A DNA stretch of 64,000 bases. It comes from Nostoc sp. CHAB 5844 (GTDB taxonomy: Bacteria; Cyanobacteriota; Cyanobacteriia; Cyanobacteriales; Nostocaceae). Under the pieces are notes generated by a model. The model did not search any database. It saw only the letters and a program-made list of their open reading frames with translations, and had not been told where the DNA came from. The translations under genes and the position numbers were made by a program. The stretch's first letter is position 1. Each line of letters begins with the position of its first letter. This document shows, piece after piece, positions 1 through 8,723 of this stretch. The stretch is from NCBI RefSeq assembly GCF_020829595.1, contig NZ_JAIVFW010000030.1:26208-90207 (forward strand), given 5' to 3'.

Positions 1-104
1 GTACGAAGTCTAAGCTCTGACCCAACTAAGGTAAACCCTAAAGCTGAACCACCACTGAAAGTAACCATCGCTACGGAGGCAAAAAGTGGAAGTGCCTTAA
101 TCAT
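1..104 (-). CDS. N-terminus of a secreted protein (partial)
   Basis: On the minus strand an ATG at 104 opens a frame that stays open to the window edge. The 34 visible residues start MIKALPLF, with one lysine followed by a hydrophobic stretch of small residues ending near GGSALG. This looks like a Sec signal peptide. Nothing of the mature domain is visible, so no function can be given. The roughly 360 bases upstream hold no other gene and would contain its promoter. It could be a chance frame, but the signal-peptide composition argues for a real gene. Confidence 0.45.
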   Translation of the reverse strand, partial: MIKALPLFASVAMVTFSGGSALGFTLVGSELRLR

Positions 105-464
105 GAAGTATTTTTCTTTGATTTGTTGATGTATCAATAGGATTTTTTCACATAAAATTTTCAATTAGAATCTTTTGCGGAAAATTTATAAATCTCTCAA
201 CATACCTTTAAGGGTATTGATTAAAATCTATGTTATGAGTGTGACGTAGGATGCGCTCCGAAATTAATGCCATCACGAATATTGTGGAGATGTACCACGC
301 TTTATTAACTTGTGTAAGCTCAACTTTCTAGTAGAAGTTTTGTAGTTAATAGAACTCAGAGCTTACGTAAAAATCTCCACAAAATCTAATTTTTCTGTGA
401 TTTGTGCGTCCTTCGTATTTGGTTTGTAGTTGCGCTTTAGCGCTAAACACCAAGCAATCATTGA
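105..464. other. intergenic, 360 bp, no gene seen
   Basis: AT-rich spacer between the partial secreted-protein gene and the 3' end of the subtilase gene. It should carry the promoter of the partial gene. I see no strong hairpin with a T-run, no tRNA and no open frame of credible composition. Confidence 0.5.
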
Positions 465-2567
465 CTAATAACCAATGATTAATTCCCAACTATTTAATTT
501 GCCTGTGTCTTGCGGTGCAGAATCTACCAGCCACAATTGCCAGCGTCCTTGACCAGATAATGATAGTAACTGCTTGAGGGCTGGATGCGATCGCACACCA
601 TAAGTGATCTGCAAATTAGTCCGTCTGCCTAAAGTCCGATTCTGTAATAACACTGGCTGATTATTTGGTGCTATTAAGTAAATTTCTAAATCACCTAAAA
701 AATCGTGAGTCACATTTACACTCACTTGAATATCTTTAACTACGATAGATTGGTTAATTGCGATCGCACTTTTGACTCCCTGGTGATCGTTATCAGGAAT
801 TCCAACAGAGTTGGTATTGCTTACTTGCAACTGTTGACTAACTGGTGATGCCGCTTCTCGCATTTGCTTAGCTGCTTGCACGGCCCTAGTAGCATTCACT
901 TTGCCATAGCCAAACCACTGGGAATGACCATTACCATCGTAAGTTCCTCCCTGGAAACCTAATTGGGAGTCAGCGTTGGGGTCAACTATCTTATCGGCAG
1001 TTTCTTGTAAGATGCGTCTAACTTGTTGGGCTGTCAAGTCAGTGTTTGCTGACAAAACTAACGCCGCCACTCCTGCTACAACGGGAGTGGCACTAGAAGT
1101 GCCGCCAAAGTTGGGCGTAAAATCGCCTTTTTCGTAGCCTGCCGCTCCTAATTGGTCAGTTGTGAATACCCCTAGTCCATTAAGATAAGAGGCGATCGCA
1201 GGTTGTGTATACACATAACCCTTCTCTGGAAATGACATTCCTGGTGGCGCATTATTACTAGGCGCACACACAGCAATGCTATCTCCCCAATTACTATAGG
1301 CAGCTTTTTTATTCATGCTAGTAGAAGCGGCAACAGCCATCACATCAGGATGTACCGCAAAACCACTGAGCCAATCTGTTTTTCCTTGTAAAATCTTATC
1401 AGGCCAATTCTGCTCCATAACAGTACCATTAACTGGACGGTTGGCATTGCCAGCTGCAAATAAAATCACACAGCCCTTTCCTTTGCGTCCTTTTGTGGCT
1501 GCACGAGTAATAGCAGCCCGTTGCCGCAACGACAGGGGGAAGTAAACCGCCGAAGCTCCCCAGCTGCAAGAAATCACACTCGCACCCTTTTCAATTGCCC
1601 AGTTAAAAATTTGCTCAATCGATTCATCATCTAAATAACCAGTGGTACGAATGGGCATGAATGCACAACCAGGCGCAACCCCAACAATTCCTGCACCATT
1701 TTCTTCCGCAACAGCTACACCAGCACAGGCTGTCCCGTGACTTGTTTCCTTGGCATCAGGTAGAGGTAAAAAATCATTTTGTTTTAAATCTCTGGGGGCG
1801 ACAACTTTACCTGAACCTTGAAAATCAGGGTGATTCAAATCAAAAGAATCATCGACCACAGCCACAACTACAGAACGCACACCGCGAGTAATATCCCAAG
1901 CTTTTTCCACAGAGATATGCGAACCTAACACTAATTCTTCACCGCCATTATGGTTCAAGTACCACTGTTGTGTATAAAGGGGATCGCGGGGTTTATAATG
2001 TGTTTCGCTGTTAATGATAATGTTAGGTTCAGCAGCTAAAACTTCTTTAAGTCCTTGCAGTTGGTTAGTAATTTTAATCGGGTTTTCTGTTGCTTGTTTA
2101 CTAACTAAAAATACGAAAGTGTTAGGTATACCAACAACAGGTTTATCTTGAATCAAACTGTACGTACTGGCTATAGCATTAATTCTGGCAGATTCTACCC
2201 CAACGGCAAATTGAATAGTGATTTGGTCGCCTAAGTAAACAAAAGTTCCAGGATTACTTTTGATAGTATAAACATGACTGGCAAAAGCTACATTTTCCGC
2301 AGCGCGTGCTTGAGCCATTGCCGCCTCTAACTGGTCAGGTGCAACCGTAAATAATTCTAATTGTGCTTGAGGAATACTTCGCTGCCAAATGCCCCAACTT
2401 ACCTGAGATAATTGTTGAGGTGTAAAATCGGTAGCTGGGCGGATGGTGAAACGGTCTGTTGCTTTTTCTAAGACTAATTCTTCACCACCGCGTTGCAAAA
2501 CAATTCCCAAATTGCTTGCTGGTACACCTGTGGTTGGAAGATCAGAGGAATTGATGCGATCGCTCAT
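465..2567 (-). CDS. S8 family subtilisin-like serine protease with P domain
   Basis: A 700-residue subtilase. The catalytic triad is visible: Asp239 in AVVDDSFDLNHPDF, His277 in SHGTACAG, Ser491 in GGTSSATP, with oxyanion Asn374 in AAGNAN. About 200 residues precede the catalytic domain and act as a propeptide-like region. There is no obvious signal peptide. Residues about 590-700 form a proprotein-convertase P domain (VNVTHDFLGDLEIYLIAP, SGQGRWQLWLVD). This arrangement matches the calcium-dependent PrcA-type proteases of Anabaena by family knowledge; the exact orthologue cannot be named from sequence alone. Start chosen at the ATG at 2567; the divergent neighbour begins 172 bp away. Confidence 0.9.
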   Translation of the reverse strand: MSDRINSSDLPTTGVPASNLGIVLQRGGEELVLEKATDRFTIRPATDFTPQQLSQVSWGIWQRSIPQAQLELFTVAPDQLEAAMAQARAAENVAFASHVYTIKSNPGTFVYLGDQITIQFAVGVESARINAIASTYSLIQDKPVVGIPNTFVFLVSKQATENPIKITNQLQGLKEVLAAEPNIIINSETHYKPRDPLYTQQWYLNHNGGEELVLGSHISVEKAWDITRGVRSVVVAVVDDSFDLNHPDFQGSGKVVAPRDLKQNDFLPLPDAKETSHGTACAGVAVAEENGAGIVGVAPGCAFMPIRTTGYLDDESIEQIFNWAIEKGASVISCSWGASAVYFPLSLRQRAAITRAATKGRKGKGCVILFAAGNANRPVNGTVMEQNWPDKILQGKTDWLSGFAVHPDVMAVAASTSMNKKAAYSNWGDSIAVCAPSNNAPPGMSFPEKGYVYTQPAIASYLNGLGVFTTDQLGAAGYEKGDFTPNFGGTSSATPVVAGVAALVLSANTDLTAQQVRRILQETADKIVDPNADSQLGFQGGTYDGNGHSQWFGYGKVNATRAVQAAKQMREAASPVSQQLQVSNTNSVGIPDNDHQGVKSAIAINQSIVVKDIQVSVNVTHDFLGDLEIYLIAPNNQPVLLQNRTLGRRTNLQITYGVRSHPALKQLLSLSGQGRWQLWLVDSAPQDTGKLNSWELIIGY

Positions 2568-2739
2568 AGGGGACGATGGTAATTAGTATACAGAGGCACT
2601 GGGAACTCTCTTAAACCGATTTTCAGTCTAAAACAAAGAAACCAAGTATATAGCTGTGTTTTGTTTAAAACGAAAACAAAGTTAAGATACCCAAAGTTTC
2701 CCTTAGTATTTGTATATATTTGTCGCCCCCGTTTAATCC

Positions 2740-3330
2740 ATGAAAATAGCTGCAACTGCGCCTTTAATTGGCCTCAGTTCCTTCTCAGTCATCGCCATCT
2801 TGAGTTTGCTATCACCCGCAAATGCTCAGGTGCTTTACAGCCAACAAGCACAGCCCATTGACCCCAATGCTCCTAATAATCTCCGCCCTGCCACCCAAAA
2901 TAATAGCTTGTTAAGCATTGAGGGAGGCGATCGACTGATGAAAGAGGCCGAAGCAGCTGTTTCCGCCCAAAACTACACATTGGCTGCCAAAAAACTCCAA
3001 GAAGCACGGCAAGTTTTTAATCAGCTATCTAATTTTTATCAAGAACTCAACTCCAGCTTTTCTGGCATTGACTTAAGAGTGTCCGACTCTCAGCGTCAAA
3101 AAGCCTTATTAACCGCCCAAAAGCGAGATGAAGCCACCTATCAATTAGCACTGGTACATCGCGCCCAAAACCAGCCAGAATTAGCCGTACCCTTATTAAT
3201 TCAAATCGTTAAAAGTCAAAACCCCACAAGAGATTTAGGCAAAAAAGCTTATCAACAGCTATTTGAACTGGGTTTTGTTGACACACCATACCCCAGACAA
3301 GGCGGCAGCGGTTCAACTTCGCAAAAATAA
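2740..3330 (+). CDS. secreted conserved protein, TPR-like
   Basis: 196 residues. Residues 1-29 are a signal peptide with a hydrophobic core and an ANA|Q cleavage site, so the product is exported to the periplasm or thylakoid lumen. The mature part is helical and rich in Ala, Gln and Leu (LMKEAEAAVSAQNYTLAAKKL, then ATYQLALVHRAQNQPELAV), which reads like two or three tetratricopeptide-type helix pairs. No catalytic motif is visible. It is divergent from the subtilase gene and followed by a repeat-rich spacer, so it is probably monocistronic. Function not recognised. Confidence 0.75.
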   Translation: MKIAATAPLIGLSSFSVIAILSLLSPANAQVLYSQQAQPIDPNAPNNLRPATQNNSLLSIEGGDRLMKEAEAAVSAQNYTLAAKKLQEARQVFNQLSNFYQELNSSFSGIDLRVSDSQRQKALLTAQKRDEATYQLALVHRAQNQPELAVPLLIQIVKSQNPTRDLGKKAYQQLFELGFVDTPYPRQGGSGSTSQK

Positions 3331-3576
3331 ATCTTAGTCATTAGTCAATAGTCATTTGTCCTTTGTCAAACAGCAGGAGGTGAAGCAGTCGCAGTCTTGG
3401 CGCGTCGTGCGAAGTCTTCTCCCAAAGGGAGACGCTACGCCAACGAGCGTCACCCGGAGGGCATAAGGCTAAAGAAAGGATGGAATTTCATCCTTCATAC
3501 TTCATACTTCATACTTCACACTTCACTCCCTTATCTTCTGCTAATAATAGAGAAGTGAGTTTTTTCAGGAATTGCG
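3331..3576. repeat. repeat-rich spacer: palindromic repeat plus TTCATAC tandem heptamers
   Basis: Positions about 3384-3460 carry a Nostoc-type palindromic repeat (CCCAAAGGGAG, GCGTCACCCGGAGGGC). Bases 3491-3527 are a short tandem heptamer array with the unit CTTCATA/CTTCACA. The same heptamer family recurs at 11416-11447, 38553-38585, 41324-41354 and 51611-51645. Confidence 0.8.
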
Positions 3577-3834
3577 ATGATTAGTCCGCAGCAGATTGAG
3601 GCTATGATCAAGGCGGAACTGCCAGACGCTCAGATACAAGTGCAAGACTTGACAGGTGGCAAAGACCACTATCAAGTTACAGTCGTATCATCGCAGTTTG
3701 CAGGTAAAGGACTGGTGCAACAGCATCAGCTAGTTTATGGTGCGTTGCGGCAAGCTATGTCAACTGAAGCAATTCACGCCTTGGCAGTTAAAACATTTAC
3801 GCCTGAAACTTGGCAGACAACAGCCACTTCGTAA
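3577..3834 (+). CDS. BolA family protein
   Basis: 85 residues with the BolA fold signature: an N-terminal helix ([18 protein letters not shown]), a conserved [25 protein letters not shown] core and the C-terminal [10 protein letters not shown] segment containing the conserved histidine. BolA proteins bind monothiol glutaredoxins and share a [2Fe-2S] cluster with them. The next gene, 75 bp downstream on the same strand, is exactly such a glutaredoxin, so the pair probably acts together in iron or redox sensing or Fe-S delivery. The length is normal for the family. Confidence 0.93.
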   Translation: MISPQQIEAMIKAELPDAQIQVQDLTGGKDHYQVTVVSSQFAGKGLVQQHQLVYGALRQAMSTEAIHALAVKTFTPETWQTTATS

Positions 3835-3909
3835 AATCAATAGTTCCAAGCTATGTTGAGCATTAACTATTGATTTCTTTATATCAGTAACATAGGAAAC
3901 AAGAATACC

Positions 3910-4233
3910 ATGTCACCAGAACTCAAAGAGAAAATCGATAACTTAGTCAAAGAAAACAAAATTATGGTTTTCATGAAAGGAACTAAGTTAATGCCTCAAT
4001 GTGGTTTTTCTAACAACGTTGTCCAAATTCTCAATACTTTGGGTGTTCCCTTCGAGACAATTAATGTTCTTGATGACTACGAAATTCGCCAAGGCATTAA
4101 AGAATATTCCAACTGGCCGACCATTCCGCAAGTTTACATTGATGGTGAATTCATCGGCGGTTCTGACATCCTGATTGAGATGTACCAAAAAGGTGAATTG
4201 CAGCAAAAGGTAGAAGTTGCCCTAGCTTCGTAA
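3910..4233 (+). CDS. grxD: monothiol glutaredoxin, Grx4 type
   Basis: 107 residues. The CGFS active site (Cys31) defines the monothiol class that binds a glutathione-ligated [2Fe-2S] cluster. The [17 protein letters not shown] motif holds the cis-proline and glutathione-binding residues. Full length for the family and cytosolic. It follows the BolA gene by 75 bp and is followed at once by an intrinsic terminator, so the two form a small operon. Role: Fe-S cluster trafficking or sensing with BolA, by family knowledge. Confidence 0.96.
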   Translation: MSPELKEKIDNLVKENKIMVFMKGTKLMPQCGFSNNVVQILNTLGVPFETINVLDDYEIRQGIKEYSNWPTIPQVYIDGEFIGGSDILIEMYQKGELQQKVEVALAS

Positions 4234-4262
4234 ATTAACTACAGTAACTAATTTCAAATTAC

Positions 4263-4291
4263 AAAAAAGCCCCTAATAATGGGGCTTTTTT
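4263..4291 (+). terminator. intrinsic terminator after grxD
   Basis: Perfect inverted repeat AAAAAAGCCCC / GGGGCTTTTTT around a 7-base loop, ending in a T-run, 30 bp past the stop of the glutaredoxin gene. Confidence 0.92.
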
Positions 4292-4480
4292 TGATGGACT
4301 ACGCTTCCCAAAGCAGAAAAATTACTCAATGGTTAGTAACGTAATGAATAAAAAACTTTCTGCTTTTTTAATTAAAACTACGTTATTAAACACCCCTCAG
4401 CAGAATTAACCAAATCACAACGAGCTTGAGGGGATGTTTTTCCCAGTACAATCTTTCCCAAATTTAACACCACTACACGC

Positions 4481-4508
4481 TTGATAGTTGCAGATAATGT
4501 GGTATAAT
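4481..4508 (+). promoter_or_regulatory. candidate sigma-70-type promoter running antisense into the next gene
   Basis: TTGATA (4481-4486) and TATAAT (4503-4508) separated by 16 bp, a near-consensus vegetative promoter. It points rightward toward the 3' end of the minus-strand gene at 4555-4803, so transcription would be antisense to it. No plus-strand gene follows for more than 800 bp. Confidence 0.5.
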
Positions 4509-4539
4509 CGTCTGCGTTAATCTACGGTTACTTTTAAGG

Positions 4540-4559
4540 ACTAATGCAAAGGCATTAGT
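4540..4559. terminator. hairpin overlapping the stop codon of the minus-strand gene
   Basis: ACTAATGC (4540-4547) and GCATTAGT (4552-4559) form a perfect 8-bp stem with a 4-base loop. The stem contains the stop codon of the gene at 4555-4803. There is no strong T-run, so it may stabilise the 3' end rather than terminate efficiently. Confidence 0.4.
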
Positions 4560-4803
4560 AGTAATCGTGCTGTGGTTGTGGTTCCGGCATTGCAAAATTT
4601 GATGCATCGTACAAGTAGCGGCTGGCTTCCTCCTCTAGACGATGAATCAGATATGGCTCAATCGTGTTGCCATGTCGCAGTGCGGCTAGATATCCATCCA
4701 AATACATCCGCATATCGTCCATGCGATAACCGCGATTCCATAACTCGACGAAGGCGTCTGTGAGTCTTTGGTAATAGCGGATGGTTTGTGTGTCTTGAAG
4801 CAT
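4555..4803 (-). CDS. conserved cyanobacterial small protein (DUF6761-like)
   Basis: 82 residues, mostly helical: TIRYYQRLTDAFVELWNRGY, then MDDMRMYLDGYLAALRHGN and IEPYLIHRLEEEASRYLYD. I recognise it as the type of short conserved cyanobacterial protein catalogued as DUF6761, but the number is from memory. No enzyme motif or membrane segment is visible. Function unknown. It stands alone, with a possible antisense promoter at its 3' end. Confidence 0.7.
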   Translation of the reverse strand: MLQDTQTIRYYQRLTDAFVELWNRGYRMDDMRMYLDGYLAALRHGNTIEPYLIHRLEEEASRYLYDASNFAMPEPQPQHDYY

Positions 4804-5366
4804 AACTGCTGTTTTGATCTATTTGGAATGAGAATTGTAAATGATTAACGCTGAAATGTGAAGTGCCACTTTCGCCTTTTTTAGCGTTTTTGGCATATAA
4901 CTTATGCCAATTAATCTACTTTGGTCTGCTCCCTCCAGCAGCTACAGCGTATTTAGATCCTATTCCAGAAAACTGGGAAAGTGATTGTTTGGTAGTTTAT
5001 TTTTATGATTTTTTCGATCACCAGACTGATTTTTGTGGCTGAGGTTCATCTTGATCAAGCTGAATCCGCACTCCACAGCAAGGCTGAATGATAGTTACAG
5101 TAAAGGGCATTTGGTTGAGTATGAGTTCTTAATAAAGTTACATTTTGCTAAGAGCAAGATGATTGTTAAGAAGAACTTTTGATAAGTCTAACAAAAATTT
5201 AAGAACATTAGTATTTAACCTTTGAAATAGGCGTAGGTTGAAGACATTGCTGCTATTTCTTTGAATAAATGTCAAACCAATTGTGATTAGAAGTAGCAAA
5301 GGCTACAAAACCTTGAGCATGAGCTTGTTACTTTGAAAGTCATCAACGCTAAGGGGTCTTACCGCC
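4804..5366. other. intergenic, 563 bp upstream of the response regulator
   Basis: AT-rich spacer that must carry the promoter of the regulator gene at 5367 and of the minus-strand gene ending upstream. A 30-codon minus-strand frame (5018-5110) and a stop-free plus-strand stretch (about 4900-5042) are present but too short to call. No terminator or tRNA seen. Confidence 0.4.
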
Positions 5367-6134
5367 GTGGGTTCGGTTTGTATTGAAATCGTTGAGGGGA
5401 ATCCCCATCTAAGGTCGTTGCTGGGTTGGCACTTGCAACAATTGGAGTATAGGGTAAATCAAGCTGCCAGCATTTATCAAGCAAGAGAAGTGTTTTTAAC
5501 CCATCAACCTACTCTAGTAATTCTAGATGCGGATCTGCCTGATGGAGATGGTATCGAGTTTTGCCGTTGGTTGCATCGTCAGCAGCAGCCTTTGATTTTA
5601 ATGCTGTCTGCACGTAGCAATGAAGCGGATGTTGTCGCAGGACTGAAGGCGGGGGCAGATGATTACCTCAGCAAACCTTTTGGAATGCAAGAGTTTTTGG
5701 CTAGGGTTGAGGCATTAATTCGCCGCAAACGCACGCCTACTGCACCAGCATATTTAGACTACGGTACTTTGCAAATTGATTTAGTGCAGCGCCGTGTCCG
5801 GTTCCAAGGGGAGTTTATCGATTTAACACCTCAGGAATTCAGTTTGTTGTATGTTTTGGCACAAGCTGGCGGGGTTCCTTTGTCTCGGTCAGAATTGCTG
5901 CGTCGTGCTTGGCCAGATGCAATTGACAACCCACGTACGATTGACACTCATGTTTTGTCGCTACGTAAAAAAGTAGAACTTGATCCCCGCCAACCTAGCT
6001 TAATTCAAACTATTCGGAATGTGGGATACCGCTTTAACATGGAAATTTTGAATGCTAATATTCCACAATCACAAACAAAGTTAGCAAAAGAACGGTTCAG
6101 TAACCAACGCCCAACACTTACTACTCAACGGTGA
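5367..6134 (+). CDS. OmpR/PhoB-family response regulator with atypical receiver
   Basis: 255 residues: a receiver (about 4-118) and a winged-helix DNA-binding domain (about 130-222, LTPQEFSLLYVLAQAGG, TIDTHVLSLRKKVE, IRNVGYRF). Phosphoacceptor Asp54 (VILDADLPDG), the serine of MLSA and the lysine of LSKPF are kept. The acidic pair that normally binds Mg2+ is replaced by Glu10-Gly11 (IVEGNP). The start is GTG at 5367, preceded by AAGGGG at 5351-5356. No kinase gene is adjacent. Cyanobacterial regulators of this style include NblR, which is reported to work without phosphorylation, but I cannot confirm orthology. Confidence 0.88.
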   Translation: MGSVCIEIVEGNPHLRSLLGWHLQQLEYRVNQAASIYQAREVFLTHQPTLVILDADLPDGDGIEFCRWLHRQQQPLILMLSARSNEADVVAGLKAGADDYLSKPFGMQEFLARVEALIRRKRTPTAPAYLDYGTLQIDLVQRRVRFQGEFIDLTPQEFSLLYVLAQAGGVPLSRSELLRRAWPDAIDNPRTIDTHVLSLRKKVELDPRQPSLIQTIRNVGYRFNMEILNANIPQSQTKLAKERFSNQRPTLTTQR

Positions 6135-6284
6135 TGATATTAAAGCAGAATTCAGGAGTCAGAATTCAAAATTCAGAAGTGAAATATGCTGTACAGTTGG
6201 GTTTTGAGACTTCAATTGGGTACTAAACAACTTGGAATCTGCTGTAAGGTTTGAGTTTAGGGTGATTTATCAGATCAGAAGTTT

Positions 6285-7055
6285 TTAAATCCATTCTTCT
6301 GCGGCTTGAGTTTCTGTCTGTATCAAACTTGCTTGTAAACTTGCTAAATCTACTTCCGAGGCAGGTTTATTTGCTAACAACTGTCCTTGGTGCAGGTGTA
6401 ACAGTCTTGTACAAAACATCTGGGCTAAGTCTAACTGGTGATTGACCATCAAAATTGTAGTTTGTTGAGTTTGCGCTAGTTGAATTAAGATTTGTACCAG
6501 ATTAGAAGCTGTACCCGCATCCAAGGCAGATGTTGGCTCATCTAATAGTAAGACCTTGGGTTGGATAATTAAAGCACGAGCGATCGCAACTAATTGCCTT
6601 TGTCCAGCCGCAAGTTGTAACTCATTCTTACTTAACCAGTCATTAGGGATATGCAGTTGTTCCAGCCAATGGCTAACTCGTTGCTGAATTGTCTGTTTGG
6701 GCATCCCGCGCAAAACTAAAGGATATTCCAAGGCTTCGTGAACTGTCATCCCTAGTAGCTTTGACTCTTGCAACACCAGTGTTACCATTTGGCGCAGTTG
6801 GATAGCAGAAATTTGGCGATATTCTTGATTTTCTAGATAGATTTTGCCGCTAGTGGGTTCACTCAAACGGTTTATTAGGCGTAGTAATGAGGTCTTTCCC
6901 GCACCCGTTACACCAACAATAGCAATTCTTTCACCAGGGACTACTTGGAAAGAAATGTCCTGTAGGATGGGGTATCCTTGGTGATTGCTTTTCAGTTTTG
7001 TAAATAGATTAACTTGCTCAAGCCTGAGTTGGGCTTGCGAAGTGAAATTATCCAC
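6285..7055 (-). CDS. ABC transporter ATP-binding protein (orphan)
   Basis: 256 residues with a Walker A GVTGAGKTS, Q-loop LVLQESK, Walker B VLLLDEPTSALD and H-loop MVNHQ. The signature motif is LAAGQRQ in place of LSGGQ, a mild deviation. The small size and lack of N-terminal membrane segments make it a stand-alone nucleotide-binding subunit. No permease or binding-protein gene is adjacent, so the substrate cannot be inferred. It resembles phosphate- or polar-amino-acid-type and YbbL/FetA-type ATPases. Confidence 0.85.
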   Translation of the reverse strand: MDNFTSQAQLRLEQVNLFTKLKSNHQGYPILQDISFQVVPGERIAIVGVTGAGKTSLLRLINRLSEPTSGKIYLENQEYRQISAIQLRQMVTLVLQESKLLGMTVHEALEYPLVLRGMPKQTIQQRVSHWLEQLHIPNDWLSKNELQLAAGQRQLVAIARALIIQPKVLLLDEPTSALDAGTASNLVQILIQLAQTQQTTILMVNHQLDLAQMFCTRLLHLHQGQLLANKPASEVDLASLQASLIQTETQAAEEWI

Positions 7056-7099
7056 AGTCTAGAAATATAGCAGGTGAGAGGGAACAGGTGACAGGTGAG

Positions 7100-7141
7100 A
7101 CCACTGCGGTGGACGGGTTTCCCGGCATAAAGCAAGTGGCG
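7100..7141. repeat. palindromic dispersed repeat (copy of the 62851 family, inverted)
   Basis: ACCACTGCGGTGGACGGG and CCCGGCATAAAGCAAGTGGC: read on the minus strand this matches the GCCACTTGCT...GCAGTGG repeat seen at 59870 and 62851. It is followed by a GCGTCACCCGAAGGGTGAC palindrome (to about 7185). Confidence 0.75.
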
Positions 7142-7270
7142 TTAGCGTAGCGTTAGCGACGTAGGAGCGTCACCCGAAGGGTGACAGAGTTAAAAGCCTT
7201 GTATAGTCTAGGTTTTTTCATCTGTTGATGCCTTAAACTATGCTTAGTTTGCTATGTATGATTTTTTTAT

Positions 7271-7323
7271 TCTCACGCAAAGACTCAAAGCAACTCTCCG
7301 CGCCTCTGCGCCTTTGCGTGAGA
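7271..7323. repeat. inverted repeat TCTCACGCAAAG / CTTTGCGTGAGA
   Basis: Perfect 12-bp inverted repeat with a 29-base loop containing CGCGCCTCTGCGC. Fragments of the same sequence recur at about 19360-19385 and 20440-20460, so it is a dispersed repeat rather than a gene-specific terminator, although it lies at the 3' end of the gene at 7331-7888. Confidence 0.7.
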
Positions 7324-7330
7324 CATTATT

Positions 7331-7888
7331 CTAAGATAGTGTCAAGGCTGTAGTAATAGTCCAAGCATCGACTAATAGTAGCAGTAATGTAAATCCAAAC
7401 AAAATTGCATACATCCACGGCTGCGCTAGGGGACGAACATCTGTGGTATCAATGCCTGTTTTGGCTTGTACGATATTGACTAAACGGGCAAATCCAGCCA
7501 CACGCATCGGTAATAAATACGCTTTACCATCTTTGCTAAGGAAATAATAAACTAGTCCCCCTTGACCAGTCGAGCGGGGTTTTAATTCTTTGACTTCTGA
7601 CCAAGGTAAAGTCCAACCTTTACGAAAGAGACGCGGAACCCAAATAGGGTAAGTGACTTGAATTTCTTGGTCATTAACAATTACTCTTTCAGTCAAGACA
7701 GCGTATAAACCAACAAAGCCGATAACAATTCCTACCCAAAGTAATGACGGTGGTGTTGGTGCTGCTGTTGCTTGGGCTAAAAATGGCAATGGCACTGTCA
7801 GTGCTACATATAAACTCAACAGGGTAATCCGAATCAACGGAGATAGACGAAAAATGGTAGTAGAGGTATTAGCTGAGTTTGCTGTCAC
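7331..7888 (-). CDS. conserved membrane protein with PH-like domain
   Basis: 185 residues. Two hydrophobic helices near the N-terminus (about 17-36 and 48-65) and one at the C-terminus (about 158-178) flank a soluble part (ERVIVNDQEIQVTYPIWVPRLFRKGWTLPWSEVKELKPR) that reads like the bacterial PH domain fold. Probable inner or thylakoid membrane location. No catalytic motif. It lies 82 bp downstream of the candidate immunity genes on the same strand, but its composition is ordinary for the genome, so it is probably core. Function unknown. Confidence 0.7.
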   Translation of the reverse strand: MTANSANTSTTIFRLSPLIRITLLSLYVALTVPLPFLAQATAAPTPPSLLWVGIVIGFVGLYAVLTERVIVNDQEIQVTYPIWVPRLFRKGWTLPWSEVKELKPRSTGQGGLVYYFLSKDGKAYLLPMRVAGFARLVNIVQAKTGIDTTDVRPLAQPWMYAILFGFTLLLLLVDAWTITTALTLS

Positions 7889-7970
7889 GGTTCCATTAAG
7901 ATTGTTGCTTTCAGTTTTATCCTAACGGGACTTAGACAAAAATTCAGCCCAAATTTAGCTCAAACTAGCT

Positions 7971-8651
7971 CTAGCATTTACTAGTATTTTCGTCAATATC
8001 TAAACTCTTGTTACTATTTAAATATTCTTCAAACAATTCAAAAAATTTATATAGTGCCTCGTACTCGTCTACAGAATAAAACAGAATTATCTTAGACCAT
8101 GACTGACCTGTCTTAATCGCATATTTTTCTTGAATCCATGATTGAAAACCTTCAAATTCTCTTTCCTGAGCAGTTGGGGGTACACCAGCTTCTCTTCGAG
8201 CCAGGCTAGTTCCTCGCAGCGACATATCAAGCTTGGTAATTGAGCTACTACCTAAATACATTCCTGGCCGTTTCTTGACACCACTTAGAATCTCGTTGTA
8301 AATATCGAACTGAAGAAAACTTGAATTGTCTTCAGGGGCGCTATATTTTTCTTCACTTTCTTGAATTATTGAGTCATCTTTCTGTTTCAGGAATTTTTCA
8401 AAGAGTTCAAAAAAGCTATAGAAGGCATTTCTCTCACTACCACAAACAAACAGAATTATCTTATCCCATGATGGTGAAATACTAGTTTTTTCTGTTTCTT
8501 GTATCCATTTTTGGAAACTTATAAATAATTCCATATATTGAGTATTTAAATACCCACTTAAGAAGGAATGAAGATGAGTAATTGACGGCTTATCTAAATA
8601 CATGACCGGGTTATTTTTAATCTCTTGAAGCAGTCTATTAAGATTATTCAT
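7971..8651 (-). CDS. candidate immunity protein, two-module, second copy
   Basis: 226 residues from the ATG at 8651. This start is chosen because it aligns with the paralogue's MNNL start and has GGAG about 10 bases upstream; an upstream ATG at 8678 is less likely. The protein is a tandem of one module of about 100 residues. Module 1 begins NPVMYLDKPSITHLHSFLSGY, module 2 begins KKRPGMYLGSSSITKLD. Both continue with a FQ(K/S)W(I/V)QE helix, SWxKIILF and an FxELFE helix. The second module is nearly identical to that of the paralogue at 8724-9419. No signal peptide or catalytic motif. Position after a toxin-like gene suggests immunity (inference); I cannot name the family. Confidence 0.72.
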   Translation of the reverse strand: MNNLNRLLQEIKNNPVMYLDKPSITHLHSFLSGYLNTQYMELFISFQKWIQETEKTSISPSWDKIILFVCGSERNAFYSFFELFEKFLKQKDDSIIQESEEKYSAPEDNSSFLQFDIYNEILSGVKKRPGMYLGSSSITKLDMSLRGTSLARREAGVPPTAQEREFEGFQSWIQEKYAIKTGQSWSKIILFYSVDEYEALYKFFELFEEYLNSNKSLDIDENTSKC

Positions 8652-8723
8652 ATTGATTACTCCAATTGAATTTAGCAAGTAAGTTATTTTATGCCTAGAC
8701 GCAACATAACTTCATACTTTCTT

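Noticed and set aside
3491..3527. Short tandem repeats that could be mistaken for a CRISPR array
   Set aside because: The unit is only 7 bases, without spacers; it is the common heptamer repeat of Nostocales, seen in at least five other places in the window.
4900..5042. Stop-free plus-strand stretch reading YFGLLPPAATAYLDPIPENWE
   Set aside because: No start codon in frame with a ribosome-binding site and no recognised family; could be a gene relic but unsupported.
5018..5110. 30-codon minus-strand frame starting MPFTVTIIQPCCGV
   Set aside because: Too short to support without conservation data; recorded because the composition is not obviously random.
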